Origin: Bacteroides sp.
Lineage (GTDB): Bacteria; Bacteroidota; Bacteroidia; Bacteroidales; SM23-62
Direction of reading: 5' to 3'
Assembly (NCBI GenBank): GCA_030667765.1
Contig: DAOUVF010000041.1
Location: 1 to 12,630 of the forward strand
DNA length: 12,630 bases
Part shown: one piece after another, positions 1-6,489 of the stretch
Position numbering within the stretch: the first letter of the stretch is position 1
Layout: every line of letters begins with the position of its first letter
Made by a program: the position numbers and the translations under genes
Notes under the pieces: model-generated
Told to the model about the DNA's origin: nothing
The model's database searches: none
The model's input: the letters and a program-made list of their open reading frames with translations, nothing else

Positions 1-1
1 C

Positions 2-127
2 TTTTACCGCTATATTTCACGGTATGAGGAGAAGCTGCTCACTCAAAGGTTTGGTGATGAGTACCGGGAGTATATGAAAAAAGTCCCCATGTTGTTCCCA
101 TTTAAAATAAAGCGCAATCAGGACTGA
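2..127 (+). CDS. C-terminal end of an isoprenylcysteine carboxyl methyltransferase-like membrane protein (partial)
   Basis: An open frame enters from the left edge and ends in TGA at 125-127, giving the last 41 residues of a protein. The visible tail contains the pattern EEKLLTQRFGDEYREYMKKV followed by a Pro/Phe/basic end. That pattern resembles the C-terminus of the isoprenylcysteine carboxyl methyltransferase / phospholipid N-methyltransferase-like family, which are small integral-membrane enzymes using S-adenosylmethionine. In that family a conserved E-[KR]-x-L-x-x-x-F-G-x-x-Y-x-x-Y segment lies on the cytoplasmic side after the last membrane helix. The substrate in bacteria is usually unknown. 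The gene ends exactly one base before the stop codon of the minus-strand PIN remnant, so the two units meet tail to tail with no spacer. The rest of the gene lies outside the window, so the family assignment rests on a short tail. Confidence 0.6.
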   Translation, partial: FYRYISRYEEKLLTQRFGDEYREYMKKVPMLFPFKIKRNQD

Positions 128-316
128 TTACTGGAAAGATTTAATGAATTCCCGGGCTGTCATTACCGGTATTTTACTTTCACGGTAGCCAGACATGTTC
201 CTTGTAACAATCAGCTCCTTGTCATTCTCGATGGCTGTGAAATATTGAATAGCATCCTCGAAATCTTTAAAATCAGAATTGTTCGTAGTTTGGTAAATAC
301 TCTGATTATCTTTATG
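128..316 (-). pseudogene. C-terminal remnant of a PIN-domain toxin (PIN_3-like)
   Basis: Reading the minus strand from about 316 down to the TAA at 128-130 gives an open stretch of about 60 codons with no start codon of its own in a sensible place. It contains DFKDFEDAIQYF, then ELIVTRNMSGYRESKIPVMT and AREFIKSF. These match the C-terminal third of Bacteroidota PIN-domain toxins, which typically read DFEDAIQY..A....IVTRN..DF..SKIPV.TP.EFL. The N-terminal half with the first catalytic aspartates is missing, as is any partner antitoxin gene. The fragment follows directly after the truncated ORF6N gene, in the same direction but another frame. Intact members are metal-dependent RNases of type II toxin-antitoxin pairs. 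This copy cannot be active as encoded. The left boundary is exact, while the right boundary is where similarity seems to fade. Confidence 0.75.
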
Positions 317-509
317 TTAACTGGAACATAAAATCCTCTGGGAAACGTTTTATATTCCTTCTTACTGCCTGATTTAATATTAGGGTCTCAACACCATAAA
401 GTTCTGCGAGATCCCGGTCGATCATAACTTTTTGATCTCGTATCAGGAATATCTTCTCAGCTATTAAATCGTTATGTTTTTCGCTTACTTTCTGATCAGG
501 GAATTTCAT
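312..509 (-). pseudogene. Truncated ORF6N domain protein (N-terminal part only)
   Basis: Sixty-five codons run from ATG (507-509) to TAA (312-314). The segment IAEKIFLIRDQKVMIDRDLA followed by ELYGVET and RRNIKRFPEDFMFQLT is the start of Bacteroidota ORF6N-domain proteins (KilA-N/ORF6N group, DNA-binding-type proteins of phage and chromosomal islands). From memory of the family, intact members are about 170-200 residues and continue after FMF-L-T with K-E-E-[FW] and more. Here the frame stops at that point and a PIN-toxin fragment begins within a few bases. This looks like a deletion that removed the ORF6N C-terminus and the PIN N-terminus together. No Shine-Dalgarno sequence is visible before the ATG. 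A 65-residue product could still be made, but I would treat it as a remnant. Confidence 0.7.
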
Positions 510-545
510 AATTCATTCTGTTGTTCTGACAAATCTGCGCGGGAT

Positions 546-580
546 CCAGCTTGAGGCCGCTTAATGCAACCTCAAACTGG
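546..580 (-). other. Hairpin just downstream of ssb
   Basis: On the minus strand CCAGTTTGAGG, a 13-nt loop, and CCTCAAGCTGG can pair over 11 base pairs with a single G-U wobble. The element begins 17 nt after the ssb stop codon (597-599), where a terminator or 3'-stabilising structure would sit. No T-run follows, so it is not a standard intrinsic terminator. The remaining sequence between ssb and the ORF6N remnant shows nothing else recognisable. Confidence 0.4.
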
Positions 581-596
581 AGTGTAATGACAGCTG

Positions 597-950
597 CTAC
601 TCTTCAACAGGCTGGGTCTGGGGGGAAAGGAAAAGGAAATTGTCGCAATTAATTTCCGTTGTGAATCTCTTTTTTCCTTCGTTATCCTCCCAGGTTGAAT
701 TCTGTATCTTGCCCTCCACATAGAGCGGATCCCCCTTTTTAACATATTCTTCAATGATCCCGGCAACCTTGTTCCATACCACGATGTTGTGCCATTGGGT
801 TTTCTGCACTTCATTCCCTTCCTTGTCCACATAAAATTCATTGGTGGCAAGCGGGAAGCGGGCCACCTTTACATCGTCATTGATCTGGTTGACCTTGGGA
901 TCTTCGCCTACATGGCCGACCAGGGTTACTTTGTTGATACCTCTTTTCAT
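597..950 (-). CDS. ssb: Single-stranded DNA-binding protein, short form
   Basis: The 117-residue product is an OB-fold SSB (about residues 5-106). It starts MKRGINKVTLVGHVGEDP, close to the classical SSB start with its N-x-[IV]-x-L-x-G-x-[VL]-x-x-[DE]-P pattern. It has WHNIVVWNK with W53 and W59, and W87 in the NSTWEDNEGKKR strand. Such aromatic residues stack on bases in this family. SSB normally forms a tetramer that coats single-stranded DNA in replication, recombination and repair. The usual C-terminal tail ending in D-[DE]-[IL]-P-F, which recruits partner proteins, is absent: the protein stops after a short QTQPVEE tail. This suggests an accessory paralogue rather than the main replicative SSB, or a lineage-specific short form. 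It is transcribed away from the cyclophilin lipoprotein gene across a 150-bp divergent region. Confidence 0.93.
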   Translation of the reverse strand: MKRGINKVTLVGHVGEDPKVNQINDDVKVARFPLATNEFYVDKEGNEVQKTQWHNIVVWNKVAGIIEEYVKKGDPLYVEGKIQNSTWEDNEGKKRFTTEINCDNFLFLSPQTQPVEE

Positions 951-1061
951 AGCATTAAGTTTTTAATGGATAATTTTATTAACATCCCTTAATGGCGGAA
1001 GGGTGGAAAAATCATTGTCCGCCTTTCATCGATCGTTGATGCCAGGAAAATGGAAAAAGAG

Positions 1062-1069
1062 TATATTTA
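1062..1069 (+). promoter_or_regulatory. Possible -7 promoter box for the cyclophilin lipoprotein gene
   Basis: TATATTTA matches the Bacteroidota -7 consensus TAnnTTTG at 7 of 8 positions and lies about 30 nt before the ATG at 1101. No TTTG is found at the expected -33 distance, so the call is weak. I found no comparably placed box for the divergent ssb gene. Confidence 0.3.
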
Positions 1070-1100
1070 GGATGGAGCAAATAATAAGTCTGAGCATGTT

Positions 1101-1676
1101 ATGAGAAACCTGACAATTATTTTATTGCTGGCATTTTTGTTGAGCGCTTGTGGCACACCATATCCCAGGATCCTGATGGAAACCGAAATGGGAGAGATCA
1201 CCATCGAGGTGTACCCGGACAAAGCGCAGGTGACTGCTTCCAATTTTCTCACTTACATTGATGAAAACCGGTTTGAAGGGGCGGTTTTTTACAGGATCGT
1301 CAGGAGCAATAACCAACCCGGTGACAGTATCAGGATTGCAGTCATACAGGGTGGGCTATACGAAGACAATCATCCGGCCATGCTGCCGCCAATTACTCAT
1401 GAATCAACAGACCAGACCGGTATCCTGCATAAGGACGGGGTGATATCCATGGCCCGCTGGCATCCGGGCACGGCCACCAGTGAATTCTTTATTTGTGTAG
1501 GAGACCAGCCTGAACTGGATTATAAGGGGAGGCGAAATCCGGACGAACAGGGATTTGCTGCTTTTGGGAAGGTCATAGCTGGCATGGATGTAGTCATAAA
1601 GATCCATCAGCTGCCCGTAGAGGGGCAATACCTGGATCCGACAGTTAAGATACTTAAAGTAAGCAGGTTAGATTGA
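1101..1676 (+). CDS. Cyclophilin-type peptidyl-prolyl cis-trans isomerase, lipoprotein
   Basis: The 191-residue product has a lipoprotein signal peptide: MRN, a hydrophobic run, then the lipobox LSAC with the lipidated Cys17. The mature protein would therefore be anchored in the envelope facing the periplasm. Residues 22-190 form a cyclophilin domain: TEMGEITIEVYPDKA, then VFYRIV with the catalytic-type Arg65, IQGG (Gln83), SMARW, TSEFFICVGDQPELDY and GFAAFGKVIAGMDVV. The family catalyses cis-trans isomerisation of Xaa-Pro bonds and assists folding of exported proteins. Compared with classic cyclophilins, the usual S-Q-F-F-I motif reads S-E-F-F-I, and a loop of about 10 residues separates FYR from IQGG. 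The ATG gives a well-formed signal peptide, which supports this start. Its last 9 bases overlap the 3' end of the convergent ddl gene. Confidence 0.93.
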   Translation: MRNLTIILLLAFLLSACGTPYPRILMETEMGEITIEVYPDKAQVTASNFLTYIDENRFEGAVFYRIVRSNNQPGDSIRIAVIQGGLYEDNHPAMLPPITHESTDQTGILHKDGVISMARWHPGTATSEFFICVGDQPELDYKGRRNPDEQGFAAFGKVIAGMDVVIKIHQLPVEGQYLDPTVKILKVSRLD

Positions 1677-2648
1677 ATTCTCTATGATGAGGTTGTAGAT
1701 CTCCTTTTCAGTGTGGCCAAGGGTTCTTAATTGTATGGGTATGATACTCATCTTGCTCATCCCTGGAATCCCGTTTACTTCCAGGAAATACAACTCTCCA
1801 TCATTGATGATAAAATCAATCCGTACCAGTCCCCTGCAGTCCAGCACATCATAAATCTCAGCGGTGATGGACTGGCATTTGCGTGTCAGTTCCTCCGGGA
1901 TTTCAGCAGGGGTTATTTCCGTGGCCATGCCTTCTGTATATTTGGCCTCATAATCGAAAAATTCATTTTTAGATATGATCTCGGTAACCGGAAAGGTAAA
2001 CTCCCTGCCTCCGGTCCTTAAGGCTCCACAAGTGAACTCCCTGCCGGGAATGAATGATTCTACCAGGACCTCGCTATCCTCTTCAAGGGCTACGTGAACA
2101 GCAGCTTCGAGTTCTTCGGCTTTGTTTACCTTGGACACACCGAAGCTCGAACCCCCGGAATTAGGCTTGATAAAACAGGGAAGACCGGTCCTGTTGATGA
2201 TTGTGTCAGCATCCCATTTCATTGATTTTCTGATCAGGAATGCATCCGCTGAAAGTATCCCGGCCTGGCTAAGGATATTCTTGCAGGCATATTTATTGAA
2301 TGAGAGGGCCAGTGATAGTACCCCGGAGGAGGAGTATGGAATATGCAGCAGATCGAAATATGCCTGGAGTTTGCCGTCTTCGCCCGGGGGACCGTGCATT
2401 GAGATGAAGGCATAATCAAACCGGATCTCCCGGCCTTCCAGGTTGAAACTGAAATTGTTTTTGTCAACAGGAATCACAACTTCATCATCAGTACCTGTTT
2501 TGACATGCCAGTCATCCTCCCGGATGTATACCAGGTATGGTTCATACTTATCCCTGTCTATATGCTGCATCACCTGTCCGGCGCTTTTCAATGATATGAC
2601 CAGTTCTGATGAATCACCTCCGGTGATGATGGCTATGTTTTTTTTCAT
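1668..2648 (-). CDS. ddl: D-alanine--D-alanine ligase
   Basis: This 326-residue ATP-grasp enzyme joins two D-alanines for the peptidoglycan precursor stem peptide in the cytoplasm. The key residues of E. coli DdlB are all traceable: Glu15 in GGDSSE, ATP-contacting Lys161 in FIKPNSGGSSFG, Glu197 and Glu204 in VESFIPGREF, Lys236-Tyr237 in FDYEAKY, Arg276 and Asp278 in VRIDFI, metal ligands Glu290 and Asn292 in LEVNG, and Ser301. The Y-x-x-S-G-V segment with FNKYACK is in the Bacteroidota style. One oddity is that the usual E-[VA]-N-T-x-P-G-M-T motif reads EVNGIPGMSKMS, with Gly293 in place of Thr. The gene is last in the PASTA/T9SS/RluD operon, 47 nt after the rluD stop codon, and that gap may carry its own promoter. 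Its stop codon lies inside the convergent cyclophilin gene. Confidence 0.95.
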   Translation of the reverse strand: MKKNIAIITGGDSSELVISLKSAGQVMQHIDRDKYEPYLVYIREDDWHVKTGTDDEVVIPVDKNNFSFNLEGREIRFDYAFISMHGPPGEDGKLQAYFDLLHIPYSSSGVLSLALSFNKYACKNILSQAGILSADAFLIRKSMKWDADTIINRTGLPCFIKPNSGGSSFGVSKVNKAEELEAAVHVALEEDSEVLVESFIPGREFTCGALRTGGREFTFPVTEIISKNEFFDYEAKYTEGMATEITPAEIPEELTRKCQSITAEIYDVLDCRGLVRIDFIINDGELYFLEVNGIPGMSKMSIIPIQLRTLGHTEKEIYNLIIENSI

Positions 2649-2662
2649 TTCCAGCAGTGGGG

Positions 2663-2674
2663 GTTGATATCAAC
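2663..2674. promoter_or_regulatory. Perfect 12-bp palindrome at the predicted ddl transcription start
   Basis: GTTGATATCAAC is its own reverse complement. It starts on the last base of the candidate -7 box and covers the expected transcription start, 15 nt before the ddl ATG. This is where a repressor operator would sit. It could also be chance; a 12-bp perfect palindrome in a gap of only 47 bp is noticeable but not decisive. Confidence 0.3.
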
Positions 2675-2681
2675 AAATATA
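2674..2681 (-). promoter_or_regulatory. Candidate internal promoter (-7 box) for ddl
   Basis: On the minus strand TATATTTG matches TAnnTTTG at all fixed positions, in the 47-nt gap between rluD and ddl. Transcription would start about 20 nt before the ATG. The -33 region falls in the end of rluD and lacks TTTG. A secondary promoter serving ddl alone is plausible. Confidence 0.45.
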
Positions 2682-2695
2682 CTGTTTTTAAGCTT

Positions 2696-3703
2696 TTATT
2701 CCCCGGTCCGCCCCCCCGTGTACCTCCGCCATTTTTCAATAACCTGCGTCATATCTTCGGGTAGTTCCGAGTCAAAGAACATTTTCTCACCGGTAGCCGG
2801 ATGCTCGAATCCCAGGGATTTGGCATGCAGTGCATGGCGGGGGAGGACCTGGAAGCAATTCTGCACGAATTGTTTGTATTTGGTAAAGGTGGTCCCCTTC
2901 AGGATCTGGTCCCCTCCATAGGTTTCATCATTGAAAAGCGGATGCCGGATATGCTTGAGATGTACCCGGATCTGGTGGGTCCGGCCGGTTTCCAGCTGGC
3001 ATTCCACAAGGCTGAGGTATCCCAGTCGTTCAAGCAGTTTGTAATGGGTCACTGCAGGTTTTCCCTGGGATCCATCGGAAAAGACGGTCATTTTCTTCCG
3101 GTCTTTGAGATCCCGTCCGATATGTCCCTCTATCCTGCCTTCCTCTTCATCGAGACTTCCCCAAACAAGGGCCAGGTATTTCCGGCTGGTGGTACGGTCA
3201 TAGAATTGCTTGGCCAGCCTGTTAAGGGAAAGTTCAGTCTTCGCAATGAGCAAGATGCCGGAGGTATTTTTATCGAGCCTGTGCACCAGTCCGGGCCTCA
3301 TATCCCCGGTCTGGAACAGGGGCAGATCCCTGAAGTAATAGTAAAGGGCATTGATCAGTGTGCCTGTGTAATTACCCACCCCGGGATGCACTACCAATCC
3401 GGCAGTTTTATTGATGACCAGGATATGCTCGTCTTCAAATACAATATCAAGAGGGATGTCTTCGGGCAGGATCTCGGTATCCCTCGGGGGGTGGGGGAGT
3501 ACTATGGAGATTACCTCTTCGGGCTTGATTTTATAGTTTGACTTTACGGCCTGCTCATTGACAAGAATGTTACCGGCCTCGGCGGCTGCCTGGATCTTGC
3601 TGCGTGAGGTATTCACCATCCGGTTCACCAGATACTTGTCAATTCGCATTATCTGCTGGCCCTTGTCCACCACAATCCTGTGATGTTCAAAAAGTTCTTC
3701 CAT
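2696..3703 (-). CDS. rluD: RluA/RluD-family pseudouridine synthase
   Basis: The 335-residue product has an N-terminal S4 RNA-binding domain (about residues 18-70, with RIDKYLVNRMVNTSRSKIQ) followed by an RluA-type catalytic domain. The active-site motif HRLDKNTSG spans 141-149 with catalytic Asp144, and GRTHQIRVHL begins at 240. S4 plus this catalytic core and length fit RluD, which converts uridines of helix 69 of 23S rRNA to pseudouridine (1911, 1915, 1917 in E. coli numbering). RluC- or RluA-like specificity cannot be excluded from sequence alone. Its ATG (3701-3703) directly abuts the TAA of the upstream T9SS protein gene, so translation is probably coupled. The start is fixed by this junction and by the N-terminal length expected for the family. 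The next gene, ddl, follows 47 nt later. Confidence 0.93.
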   Translation of the reverse strand: MEELFEHHRIVVDKGQQIMRIDKYLVNRMVNTSRSKIQAAAEAGNILVNEQAVKSNYKIKPEEVISIVLPHPPRDTEILPEDIPLDIVFEDEHILVINKTAGLVVHPGVGNYTGTLINALYYYFRDLPLFQTGDMRPGLVHRLDKNTSGILLIAKTELSLNRLAKQFYDRTTSRKYLALVWGSLDEEEGRIEGHIGRDLKDRKKMTVFSDGSQGKPAVTHYKLLERLGYLSLVECQLETGRTHQIRVHLKHIRHPLFNDETYGGDQILKGTTFTKYKQFVQNCFQVLPRHALHAKSLGFEHPATGEKMFFDSELPEDMTQVIEKWRRYTGGRTGE

Positions 3704-5563
3704 TTAGCGCACAATCATTAGTTTCCGGCTGGCCTTGAAGATCCCGTTATGGTCTAAGCTCAAAATATAGATGCCTGTTGGCAGATGACTGACGGGGTGC
3801 TGCTGCTGGTCTGCCCTGTTGATGTAAACAGTTTTGCCCTGCAGATCATACAGGGTGACTGACCAATCGGCTGGATTCACGACATCCTGCAGATCAAGAG
3901 TAAAATAAGTATTTGCAGGGTTTGGGTAGATCTTAAATATTTTTTCAGGAGAATGCTCAATACCAACCGGATCCGATGGTAAGGCTTTCCCCATGATGGG
4001 CCTGATCATCAGGGAGCCGCTGAAACCTGAATTAAGCCATCCCTGTCCCAGGTTATAGAAAATCTTATCATTGTTCACCATATTGCGGTCAAACCCTACA
4101 TTCAGCATTCTTTCTGTTGTCTTTATCCAGCCTACATAAAATTCATCATCAAGGACCAGGATGGTATCATTGATCTCATATGTAACAAATTTATTAAGCT
4201 CTTCCTCATATTGTGGTTGAACCGGTTGTGAGGTATAGATGAGTTCACCCGGACCGGAGGTGGATTTATCATGATTCCATATCCCGATCCGAAAATAATC
4301 CTGTGAGGCATCATCCTGCGTGCGGTTAAAAAACATCTTTACCCCGCGAAGGGTGTCTTTTCTATAGCTATTGAACTGGAAGGCCACAGTTGCATTGGCG
4401 GTTCCTCCACCACGGAGGCCGTACCCATTCTCTGCCGAACCATCATCATAGGCATAGTAATTAAAGAATTGCTGGAACCTTCTTACCGTGTCATTGAATT
4501 TATAATCCAGGTCCTCCGTGACAAGGTAAGACATCACTTCAAAAACAGTGGAATCAGCATCATAAAAAATAAACGGATAGTTATAAGGGAAGTTAAATAC
4601 ACTCAAAACCCCTGGCTGCACATTGACGGCGCCTCCATTGACAGAATCCGTTTCCAGGTAAGCCAGGTCGGTGATCTTGAGGATCCTGGTAACATTTCTA
4701 ACTGTTGTGTCATTGTTCCGGTAACGGATCTCAAGTGCGGGCTTTAATTCCGTCAGGTAAGCCCTGGGGAAATGCTGCCATGGAATGGATTCATAATTCT
4801 TTAATATTGAGGGCATCGGTGAGATCATGGATACATCATTGATAGCCGTCACGTTGGATGAGCGTGCCGTATCAAGATAGACGTAATCTACATGCCAGTG
4901 ATCCACATTTCCCCTCTGATCGATTGATGAGCTTTGATGGCTTGCATAATTCATGAAGCGGAACTGGAAACCCTTCTTAAGAAAACGCTCCTCAGAAACA
5001 TGTATGAATACCTGTTTAAAAGTATCGTTCTGCGATCCTGTTTGACGCCAGACCCTCTCCCATTGGTTGCTGTCGGGTGCAAACAGTTCAACGGTCAGGG
5101 AATCCCATACTTCCGGATCATCCCCCAGTCCCATTGGCTCATAAAAGAAACTCAAATATATATCTGTCCGGCCGGGGTAATCAAGGTTGATGGGGACCGA
5201 GGTCAGGAAATCCGATTCAAAAGGCAAGCTGCCGGTACCATTCAGGTAGCCTTCGGCATCAATGGCATCCATAGTGGCTACCCCAATGGATATTGGATTC
5301 AAGGTATAGGAAGTATTGATGAACGCATATTCGTCCACCCAGAAAGGCACATATGGCAGTGGGCCGGTCCTCGCAAAATCGTCAAAAAATGGCAGTTCGA
5401 GGGTATCCGGCTGGGTGTCAATCTCTGCGCTTTTTTTAACCTGTTTCGTACCATAGGCAGGGATACCCACAGGTACCAGGACTTCCTGGGCATGGATAGG
5501 CATGACAATTACCAGGGAGCATATTATGAGTATATAAATCTTAAAAACCTTCGTCTCTATCAT
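3704..5563 (-). CDS. Secreted protein of unknown function with T9SS C-terminal sorting domain
   Basis: The 619-residue product starts with a signal peptide (hydrophobic 8-22, likely cleavage after Ala25 in PIHAQE). Residues about 57-107 carry LPFFDDF and WVDEYAFINTSY; about 134-231 look like a beta-sandwich (LSFFYEP, DSLTVELF, VDHWHVDYVYLD). After YYAYDDGSAENGYGL a second beta-rich region follows, with VKMFFNR, FRIGIW and EFYVGWI. The last 80 or so residues, from FKIYPNPANTYFTLDL to ASRKLMIVR, are a type A T9SS sorting domain, so the protein is probably exported through the outer membrane and anchored or released at the surface. I recognise no catalytic motif. It overlaps the PASTA gene by 23 nt upstream and abuts rluD downstream, so it is made as part of this operon. 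Function is unknown; a role in envelope structure is only an inference from context. Confidence 0.9.
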   Translation of the reverse strand: MIETKVFKIYILIICSLVIVMPIHAQEVLVPVGIPAYGTKQVKKSAEIDTQPDTLELPFFDDFARTGPLPYVPFWVDEYAFINTSYTLNPISIGVATMDAIDAEGYLNGTGSLPFESDFLTSVPINLDYPGRTDIYLSFFYEPMGLGDDPEVWDSLTVELFAPDSNQWERVWRQTGSQNDTFKQVFIHVSEERFLKKGFQFRFMNYASHQSSSIDQRGNVDHWHVDYVYLDTARSSNVTAINDVSMISPMPSILKNYESIPWQHFPRAYLTELKPALEIRYRNNDTTVRNVTRILKITDLAYLETDSVNGGAVNVQPGVLSVFNFPYNYPFIFYDADSTVFEVMSYLVTEDLDYKFNDTVRRFQQFFNYYAYDDGSAENGYGLRGGGTANATVAFQFNSYRKDTLRGVKMFFNRTQDDASQDYFRIGIWNHDKSTSGPGELIYTSQPVQPQYEEELNKFVTYEINDTILVLDDEFYVGWIKTTERMLNVGFDRNMVNNDKIFYNLGQGWLNSGFSGSLMIRPIMGKALPSDPVGIEHSPEKIFKIYPNPANTYFTLDLQDVVNPADWSVTLYDLQGKTVYINRADQQQHPVSHLPTGIYILSLDHNGIFKASRKLMIVR

Positions 5564-6377
5564 CCGCAGAAGGGGTTATTTCATGTCCGGGCAGGGGTAA
5601 CTTTGTTGAATCTGCAGACAGCCAGATATCCATTGAGGATCCAAGGTTCATCAGTGCATCCTCATTGAATTCAGGTTTCTGCTTCCAGATAAAAGCATTG
5701 ATCGAATCCTCTGCATCTTCAAAGGAGGCATCATAGATCACTGCGCCAAGATTCAAATAACGATGGGTGATCCTTTCCTTCGCCTGTTCAAAATACAATC
5801 CTACCAGATCGGGTGCAGCTGTTTTCTCATTACTCAATCCCCTGCCCAGCACCAGATCTATTTGGGATCCCTTCACAATCGAATCACCTTCTTCAATAAC
5901 GTTTCCCTTATATTTTTGTTGTAGTACATTATTGACGGCAATATCAGGTATATAGGTCAGTTTACCAATGTTTAGTCCCGCTGTCTGTACAATAGCCCTT
6001 GCCTGCCTGAGACTGACACCGACTATATTAGGCATTCTGATTATCTCGGGATTAAACGCGTTGATGGTGAGAAAAATTGTACGGTTCTCCTTTACCTTGA
6101 ATTCAGGTCTCGGATTCTGGTCAATGATACTCCCACGGGTCAGGTTTGCATTATATACAGAGTCCACGATCTGGTAACGTAACTCCTTAGCAGTAAGAAT
6201 AGAATCTGCTTCAGGAATGCTTAAACCGGTGATATCCGGTACACTTAATGCCTGGCCATGCCGCGTGTAAATTCTCAGGAACAGCAAAGCAATAATGGAC
6301 ATAAACACTATAATGGAGATGGCAATTAGCAGGTGTTTCAGGAAAAGCCTGCTGATCAGAAATTTCAGAAAATTCAT
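5541..6377 (-). CDS. Membrane-anchored PASTA-domain protein without a kinase domain
   Basis: The 278-residue product has a short cytoplasmic N-terminus, one membrane segment (about 15-37), then three PASTA repeats outside the membrane at roughly 44-107, 113-178 and 186-255. Each repeat has the expected start (VPDITGLSIPEAD, MPNIVGVSLRQARAIV, APDLVGLYFEQAKERI) and a Q-x-P or K-x-P turn in the first and third (DQNPRP, KQKPEF). The tail after 258 is acidic. PASTA repeats in other bacteria bind peptidoglycan or beta-lactams, or act as spacers, and are usually attached to Ser/Thr kinases or penicillin-binding proteins. Here neither partner domain is present. The gene opens the operon leading to ddl, so a cell-wall role is likely by both domain and context. 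Its stop lies inside the start of the next gene. Confidence 0.92.
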   Translation of the reverse strand: MNFLKFLISRLFLKHLLIAISIIVFMSIIALLFLRIYTRHGQALSVPDITGLSIPEADSILTAKELRYQIVDSVYNANLTRGSIIDQNPRPEFKVKENRTIFLTINAFNPEIIRMPNIVGVSLRQARAIVQTAGLNIGKLTYIPDIAVNNVLQQKYKGNVIEEGDSIVKGSQIDLVLGRGLSNEKTAAPDLVGLYFEQAKERITHRYLNLGAVIYDASFEDAEDSINAFIWKQKPEFNEDALMNLGSSMDIWLSADSTKLPLPGHEITPSADDRDEGF

Positions 6378-6399
6378 ATTCCTGCCGATTATTAAATGG

Positions 6400-6407
6400 T
6401 AAATATA
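6400..6407 (-). promoter_or_regulatory. Possible promoter box for the PASTA-T9SS-rluD-ddl operon
   Basis: On the minus strand TATATTTA (7 of 8 to TAnnTTTG) lies 23 nt before the PASTA gene ATG, after the rpmH terminator. The operon needs its own promoter because that terminator separates it from rpmH. No clear TTTG is seen at -33, so the box is tentative. Confidence 0.35.
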
Positions 6408-6430
6408 AAAACAAATTGGATGGGATAAAT

Positions 6431-6463
6431 AAAAAATGGCTGGCCAGCGGAAGCCGGTCAGCC
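6431..6463 (-). terminator. Intrinsic terminator of rpmH
   Basis: On the minus strand GGCTGACCGGC, loop TTCC, GCTGGCCAGCC form an 11-bp stem with one A-C mismatch and one G-U pair. ATTTTTTATTT follows at once. It sits 27 nt after the rpmH stop codon, the expected position for a rho-independent terminator closing the L34 unit before the PASTA operon. Confidence 0.88.
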
Positions 6464-6489
6464 ATATATATTCATTTCAATATTCAGAT

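Noticed and set aside
546..580. The ssb downstream hairpin as an intrinsic terminator
   Set aside because: The stem is good but no T-run follows on the minus strand, so it is listed only as a hairpin.
2801..3541. A 246-codon plus-strand frame
   Set aside because: It is antisense to the S4 and catalytic domains of RluD, resembles no family I know, and looks like a shadow frame.
4934..5668. A 244-codon plus-strand frame
   Set aside because: It is antisense to the T9SS protein and the PASTA C-terminus, with no domain-like pattern or promoter.
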